From the NCBI RefSeq assembly GCF_012275515.1, contig NZ_JAAZQL010000005.1:283917-347916 (forward strand): a stretch of DNA of 64,000 bases, given 5' to 3'. This DNA is from Novosphingobium sp. SG707. Its GTDB lineage: Bacteria; Pseudomonadota; Alphaproteobacteria; Sphingomonadales; Sphingomonadaceae. How positions within the stretch are numbered: the first letter of the stretch is position 1; every line of letters starts with the position of its first letter. Below are positions 60,673 to 64,000 of the stretch, in pieces. The notes beneath the pieces are model-generated. The model saw only the letters and a list, made by a program, of their open reading frames with translations. It did not search any database and had not been told where the DNA came from. A program made the translations under genes and the position numbers.

Positions 60673-61640
60673 ATTTCCAGCGCCACCTTGCCCGCGATTT
60701 CGCGCGCGGCAAGGCGGCGCAGGATGTCCGGCCCTTCGTTCAAAGGAAAGACCTGCAGGGGCGGGGGCGGCATCGCGCCATTGGCCAGCATGGCGAACAC
60801 GTCCGCCATATTGGCCCGGTGAATCTCGGGCGTGCGTTTCGTAAACGCGCCCCAGAACACGCCGACAATCGCTGCTGATTTGAGCAAGGGCAGATTGAGC
60901 GGGATGGCCGGAATCGCCCCGCTGGCAAAGCCGATCACCAGATGCCGCCCCTCGGGCGCGATGGCGCGAAAGGCGATCTCGCTCAAATCCCCGCCGACGG
61001 GATCGAAGATCACATCATAGGGCCCGGCGCCCCTGATCGCCTCCTGCGAATTGTCGATCAAGACCTGTGCGCCCTGCTGCCGCGCCAATTCGCGCTTTTC
61101 CGCGCTGGAGGCCGCAGCCACCACCCGCGCGCCCATCGCCATGCCCAGCGCCACCGCCGCAAGGCCCACCCCGCCGCCTGCGCCCAGCACCAGCATCCGC
61201 TCCCCCGGCATCAGCCCCGCGCGCTGGCGCAGGGCATGGATCGCGGTGCCATAGGTCATCAGCAGCGCGCTGCCCGTGGCGAAATCCGCGCTGTGGGGCA
61301 GGGCGACCAGATTGGCCGCATCGACCACCACCTGCTCGGCAAAGGCGCCCTGAACCGTCATCGCGCAGACCCGGTCGCCCACCTGCCAGCCCTGGACATC
61401 GGCCCCGATGGCGTCGATCACCCCCGCTGCCTCGCTGCCGGGAATGAAGGGCGGTTCGGCCTTCACATGATAGCGCCCCTCGATCATTAGCGTGTCGGGG
61501 AAATTGACCCCGGCGGCATGGACGGCGATCCGCACCTGTCCTGCCCCCGGCTCCGGCATCGGCCATTCGCGCAGACGCAAGGCCTCGACTATATCCTCAT
61601 TTCCGAATATACCAATCTTCTCGCAGACCAGCGCGCGCAT
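60669..61640 (-). CDS. Zinc-independent NADPH:quinone oxidoreductase (MDR family)
   Basis: A 323-residue medium-chain dehydrogenase/reductase of the quinone oxidoreductase type: GVNFPDTLMIEGRY, the NADPH loop LGAGGGVGLAAV near residue 150 and FDPVGGD. No zinc-ligand cluster is seen. It could reduce quinones or enones arising from polyphenol breakdown. I prefer the ATG at 61640 (GGAGAG 6 nt upstream) to the ATG at 61646. It is divergent from the thiolase operon. Confidence 0.9.
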   Translation of the reverse strand: MRALVCEKIGIFGNEDIVEALRLREWPMPEPGAGQVRIAVHAAGVNFPDTLMIEGRYHVKAEPPFIPGSEAAGVIDAIGADVQGWQVGDRVCAMTVQGAFAEQVVVDAANLVALPHSADFATGSALLMTYGTAIHALRQRAGLMPGERMLVLGAGGGVGLAAVALGMAMGARVVAAASSAEKRELARQQGAQVLIDNSQEAIRGAGPYDVIFDPVGGDLSEIAFRAIAPEGRHLVIGFASGAIPAIPLNLPLLKSAAIVGVFWGAFTKRTPEIHRANMADVFAMLANGAMPPPPLQVFPLNEGPDILRRLAAREIAGKVALEI

Positions 61641-61816
61641 GGGCATCTCTCCGGCATCGGCCGCATGGGGCCTTTATGCGGATCAGCCTATTAAAATATG
61701 CACTCATATGCAAATTTATAATGGACAGTGCGGCGATCATCGCGCATAGAGCGGATAAGGCGAGCTGCCGCGAAGATGGTATGGCGGCATCGCCAATGCA
61801 AGAGAAGGATGTATCA
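61641..61816. promoter_or_regulatory. Divergent promoter, quinone oxidoreductase / thiolase
   Basis: A 176-nt gap with an AT-rich core, TATGCA-CTCA-TATGCA (61697-61712), inside TAAAATATGCA (61692-61702). The same 11-mer occurs upstream of the amidohydrolase operon (33436-33446). It is a possible regulator site; no adjacent regulator gene is present. Confidence 0.35.
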
Positions 61817-63007
61817 ATGAGCGCGATCTATATCGTCAGCGGCACGCGCACGGCGATCGGCGATTTTGGCGGCGGGCTGAAAAGCTTCATGCCTTCGGAA
61901 CTGGCGGGCCTTGTGGCCGCCGAGGCGGTGCGCCGCGCGGGCGTGGCGGCGGGCGATGTCGAACATGTGGTGATGGGGCAGGTCATCCATACCAGCGCCA
62001 AGGATGCCTATCTGGCGCGCGTGGCAGCGCTCAATGCGGGGATCCCGCAGGAGGCCCCGGCGCTGACGGTCAACCGCCTGTGCGGATCGGGGCTTCAGGC
62101 GATCATTTCGGCGGCCCAGATGATGAAGCTGGGCGAAGCGGGTGTGGCGGTTGCGGGCGGGGCCGAGAGCATGTCGAACGCGCCCTATCACGACCATGGC
62201 CAGCGCTGGGGCCGCAAGATGGGCGATGCCACGCTGGTCGATGCGCTGGTCCAGACCTTGTCCGATCCGCTGGGCGGGTTTCACATGGGAATCACCGCCG
62301 AAAACGTGGCCGAGCGCCACGGCATCACGCGCGAGGCACAGGATGCGCTGGCCGTCGAGGGCCATGCCCGCGCGATCCGGGCCATCGAGGAAGGGCGCTT
62401 CAAGGAGCAGATCCTGCCAGTGGAAATCAAGACGCGCAAGGGCGTGACCGTGTTCGACACCGACGAACATCCGCGCGCGGGCACCAATGCCGAGAGCCTT
62501 GCCGCCATGAAGCCGGTGTTCAAAAAGGACGGCACCGTCACCGCCGCCAATGCCAGCGGGATCAACGATGGCGCGGCCGCCGTGGTGCTGGCCACCGGCG
62601 ATGCGGTGGCGGCCAAGGGGCTGAAACCGCTGGCCCGGATTGTCAGTTGGGGCCATGCCGGGGTTGAACCGGCGCTGATGGGCGTGGGGCCGGTGCGCGC
62701 GGTGCCGGTGGCGCTGGCGCGCGCGGGGTTGACGCTGGCCGATATGGACGTGATCGAGGCCAATGAAGCCTTTGCTGCGCAGGCACTGGCCGTGGCGGGC
62801 GAACTGGGCTTTGACCCGGCCAGGCTTAATCCCAATGGCAGCGGGATCGCGCTGGGCCATCCTGTAGGGGCAACCGGGGCGATCCTGACGGTCAAGGCCG
62901 CCTATGAATTGCGCCGTACCGGCGGGCGCTATGGCCTGATCACCATGTGCATCGGCGGCGGTCAGGGCATCGCCATGGTGATCGAAAACGTGATCGAGGC
63001 GGTGTGA
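61817..63007 (+). CDS. Acetyl-CoA acetyltransferase family thiolase
   Basis: A 396-residue thiolase. Catalytic Cys in NRLCGSGLQAI near residue 90, NEAFAAQALAV, and GSGIALGHPVGATGA and CIGGGQGIAM near the C-terminus. It cleaves 3-oxoacyl-CoA to release acetyl-CoA. ATG at 61817 has AGAAGGA upstream. It is coupled by TGATG to an enoyl-CoA hydratase, forming a beta-oxidation-like unit that could process side chains or dearomatised acids from the ring-cleavage pathways. Confidence 0.94.
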   Translation: MSAIYIVSGTRTAIGDFGGGLKSFMPSELAGLVAAEAVRRAGVAAGDVEHVVMGQVIHTSAKDAYLARVAALNAGIPQEAPALTVNRLCGSGLQAIISAAQMMKLGEAGVAVAGGAESMSNAPYHDHGQRWGRKMGDATLVDALVQTLSDPLGGFHMGITAENVAERHGITREAQDALAVEGHARAIRAIEEGRFKEQILPVEIKTRKGVTVFDTDEHPRAGTNAESLAAMKPVFKKDGTVTAANASGINDGAAAVVLATGDAVAAKGLKPLARIVSWGHAGVEPALMGVGPVRAVPVALARAGLTLADMDVIEANEAFAAQALAVAGELGFDPARLNPNGSGIALGHPVGATGAILTVKAAYELRRTGGRYGLITMCIGGGQGIAMVIENVIEAV

Positions 63008-63798
63008 TGGCGGATTATCGCTTCATCAAGGTTTCGCGCGCGGGCGATGTGGTGACGATTGCGCTGAACCGGCCTGAGAAACTGAACGCGCTGACGCCCG
63101 CGCTGTTTGGCGAATTGGGTGATGCGGTGGCCGATGCTGCGGCACAGGGCGGGCGGGCGCTGGTGCTGACGGGCGAGGGCCGGTTCTTCTGCTCGGGCGC
63201 CGATATTGCCCCTGATGGCGCGGGCTATGAGGGTCTGCCCGAGGATCTGGGGGCGCTGCTCGACGCGGCCTATAATCCCTTTGCGCGGCAATTGGCGGCG
63301 CTGAACATCCCGGTGGTGACGGCTTTGAACGGCCCCTGCGCGGGGGCGGGCATGAGCATCGCGCTGGCGGGCGATATCGTGGTGATGGGCCAGAGCGGCT
63401 ATCTGCTGCTGGCCTTTGTCAACATCGGCCTGGTGCCCGATGCGGGCGCGACATGGCTGGTGGCGCGCAGCGCAGGTCGTGCGCGGGCGCTGGAAATGGC
63501 GCTGCTGGGCGAACGCATGGGCGCCGATGAGGCGAAGGCGGCGGGGCTGGTTACGCGGGTTGTGCCCGATGACGATGTGCTGGGCGAGGCGCATGCGCTG
63601 GCCGCGCGTCTGGCCGCCGGGCCAACCCGCGCAATGGGCCTGATTCGCCGACAGGTGGCTTTTGCGCTGGAACAGGGTTTCGATGCGACGCTGGATGTGG
63701 AGCGGGAGAACCAGTCGATGGCCGGTCGCACCGGCGATTTCGCAGAGGCGATCCGCGCCTTTGGAGAAAAGCGCAAGCCGAAATTTTCAGGCCGCTAA
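63007..63798 (+). CDS. Enoyl-CoA hydratase/isomerase family protein
   Basis: A 263-residue crotonase-fold protein: LNRPEKLNAL near residue 20, FFCSGADIAPDG oxyanion-hole segment, and NGPCAGAGMSIALAGDIVV. It resembles PaaG/FadB-type hydratases/isomerases. It hydrates or isomerises an unsaturated acyl-CoA upstream of the thiolase. Its ATG overlaps the thiolase stop. Confidence 0.92.
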   Translation: MADYRFIKVSRAGDVVTIALNRPEKLNALTPALFGELGDAVADAAAQGGRALVLTGEGRFFCSGADIAPDGAGYEGLPEDLGALLDAAYNPFARQLAALNIPVVTALNGPCAGAGMSIALAGDIVVMGQSGYLLLAFVNIGLVPDAGATWLVARSAGRARALEMALLGERMGADEAKAAGLVTRVVPDDDVLGEAHALAARLAAGPTRAMGLIRRQVAFALEQGFDATLDVERENQSMAGRTGDFAEAIRAFGEKRKPKFSGR

Positions 63799-63836
63799 GG
63801 CCTTGGTTCAGATCATGATTTGAAAAAGGTGCAACC

Positions 63837-64000
63837 ATGAAGTGTTTGGTGCCGATCAAGCGGGTGCTTGACTACAACGTGAAGCCACGTGTGAAGGCGG
63901 ATGGGACGGGTGTTGATCTGAGCAATGTGAAGATGAGCATGAACCCGTTTGACGAGATCGCGGTGGAGGAGGCGGTACGCCTGAAGGAGAAGGGCGCGGC
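63837..64000 (+). CDS. etfB: Electron transfer flavoprotein beta subunit, N-terminal part
   Basis: The first 54 residues are visible; the gene continues past the window. MKCLVPIKRVLDYNVKPRV, MSMNPFDEIAVEEAVRLKE are characteristic of EtfB. It accepts electrons from acyl-CoA dehydrogenases. AAAAAGG lies 7 nt before the ATG. Its codon usage is less G/C-ending in the first codons than neighbouring genes, as expected of a highly expressed housekeeping gene at the edge of the island. Confidence 0.93.
   Translation, partial: MKCLVPIKRVLDYNVKPRVKADGTGVDLSNVKMSMNPFDEIAVEEAVRLKEKGA

Noticed and set aside
40..64000. Many other Arg/Ala/Pro-rich open frames overlapping the listed genes, some over 300 codons (for example plus strand 36154-38718)
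   Set aside because: They are frame shadows of GC-rich genes, lack ribosome sites and domains, and cannot coexist with well-supported genes.
1..64000. Mobile elements, tRNA/att sites or CRISPR marking an integrated island
   Set aside because: I found no transposase, integrase, long terminal repeats, spaced direct repeat arrays or tRNA-like sequence; if the island was transferred, its ends lie outside the window.

Overview
The window is about 64 kb of GC-rich chromosomal-type DNA, densely coding, with short gaps, many 1-4 nt stop/start overlaps, and frequent GTG/TTG starts. Three large TonB-dependent receptors, many short-chain dehydrogenases, Tat-exported hydrolases and paralogous ring-cleavage genes suggest an alphaproteobacterium of the Sphingomonadales (Novosphingobium/Sphingobium-like). 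This taxonomic call is an inference from gene content. I see no rRNA, tRNA, CRISPR array, transposase, integrase or phage gene.

Layout. (1) 1-8 kb: two divergent catabolic operons. The minus-strand one is FAH hydrolase, EthD-like, cupin, GlcG/HbpS-like, SDR. The plus-strand one is HisD-like dehydrogenase, SDR, C-C hydrolase-like alpha/beta hydrolase, VOC protein, small monooxygenase. (2) 8.3-16.8 kb: two extradiol-dioxygenase-like VOC proteins, an FAD hydroxylase, a 75-residue unknown, a phytoene-desaturase-like oxidoreductase, an SDR, HxlR and LysR regulators and a DenD-like dehydrogenase. (3) 16.9-26 kb: a TonB receptor, an FAD hydroxylase, a GMC flavoprotein with a Tat-tagged gluconate-dehydrogenase-subunit-3-like partner, a TetR regulator, a GH1 beta-glucosidase and an esterase. 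(4) 26-34.8 kb: a TonB receptor, FAH hydrolase, VOC dioxygenase, GlcG-like protein, MhpA-like hydroxylase, amidohydrolase, LysR regulator and a membrane protein. (5) 34.8-46.5 kb: a GH106 alpha-L-rhamnosidase and a complete L-rhamnose pathway (transport, isomerase, kinase, aldolase/lactaldehyde dehydrogenase fusion, L-lactate dehydrogenase, DeoR regulator). (6) 46.5-55.3 kb: a compact ring-cleavage operon (FAD hydroxylase, VOC dioxygenase, SnoaL-like, alpha/beta hydrolase, cyclase, FAH hydrolase) under a LysR regulator, then a TonB receptor. (7) 55.8-60.7 kb: MFS transporter, both subunits of a C-glycoside deglycosidase-like enzyme separated by an esterase, and a second GH1. (8) 60.7-64 kb: quinone oxidoreductase, thiolase, enoyl-CoA hydratase and the start of etfB.

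Together the genes read as an island for plant aromatic glycosides, most likely flavonoid O- and C-glycosides. Outer-membrane receptors import the glycoside. Exported rhamnosidase, glucosidases and esterases trim it. The GMC dehydrogenase could oxidise the sugar at C3 so that the C-deglycosidase can release C-linked sugar. Rhamnose goes to DHAP and pyruvate, and the aglycone rings are hydroxylated, cleaved and hydrolysed. The substrate is inferred.

The most striking regulatory signal is a 14-bp operator, RGAAY-N4-RTTCY. It occurs just downstream of the -10 of four candidate promoters: the TetR gene, the GMC operon 33 kb from the deglycosidase, and both sides of the divergent TonB receptor/deglycosidase-operon promoter. 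This ties the suspected sugar-oxidation and C-deglycosylation steps into one candidate regulon.
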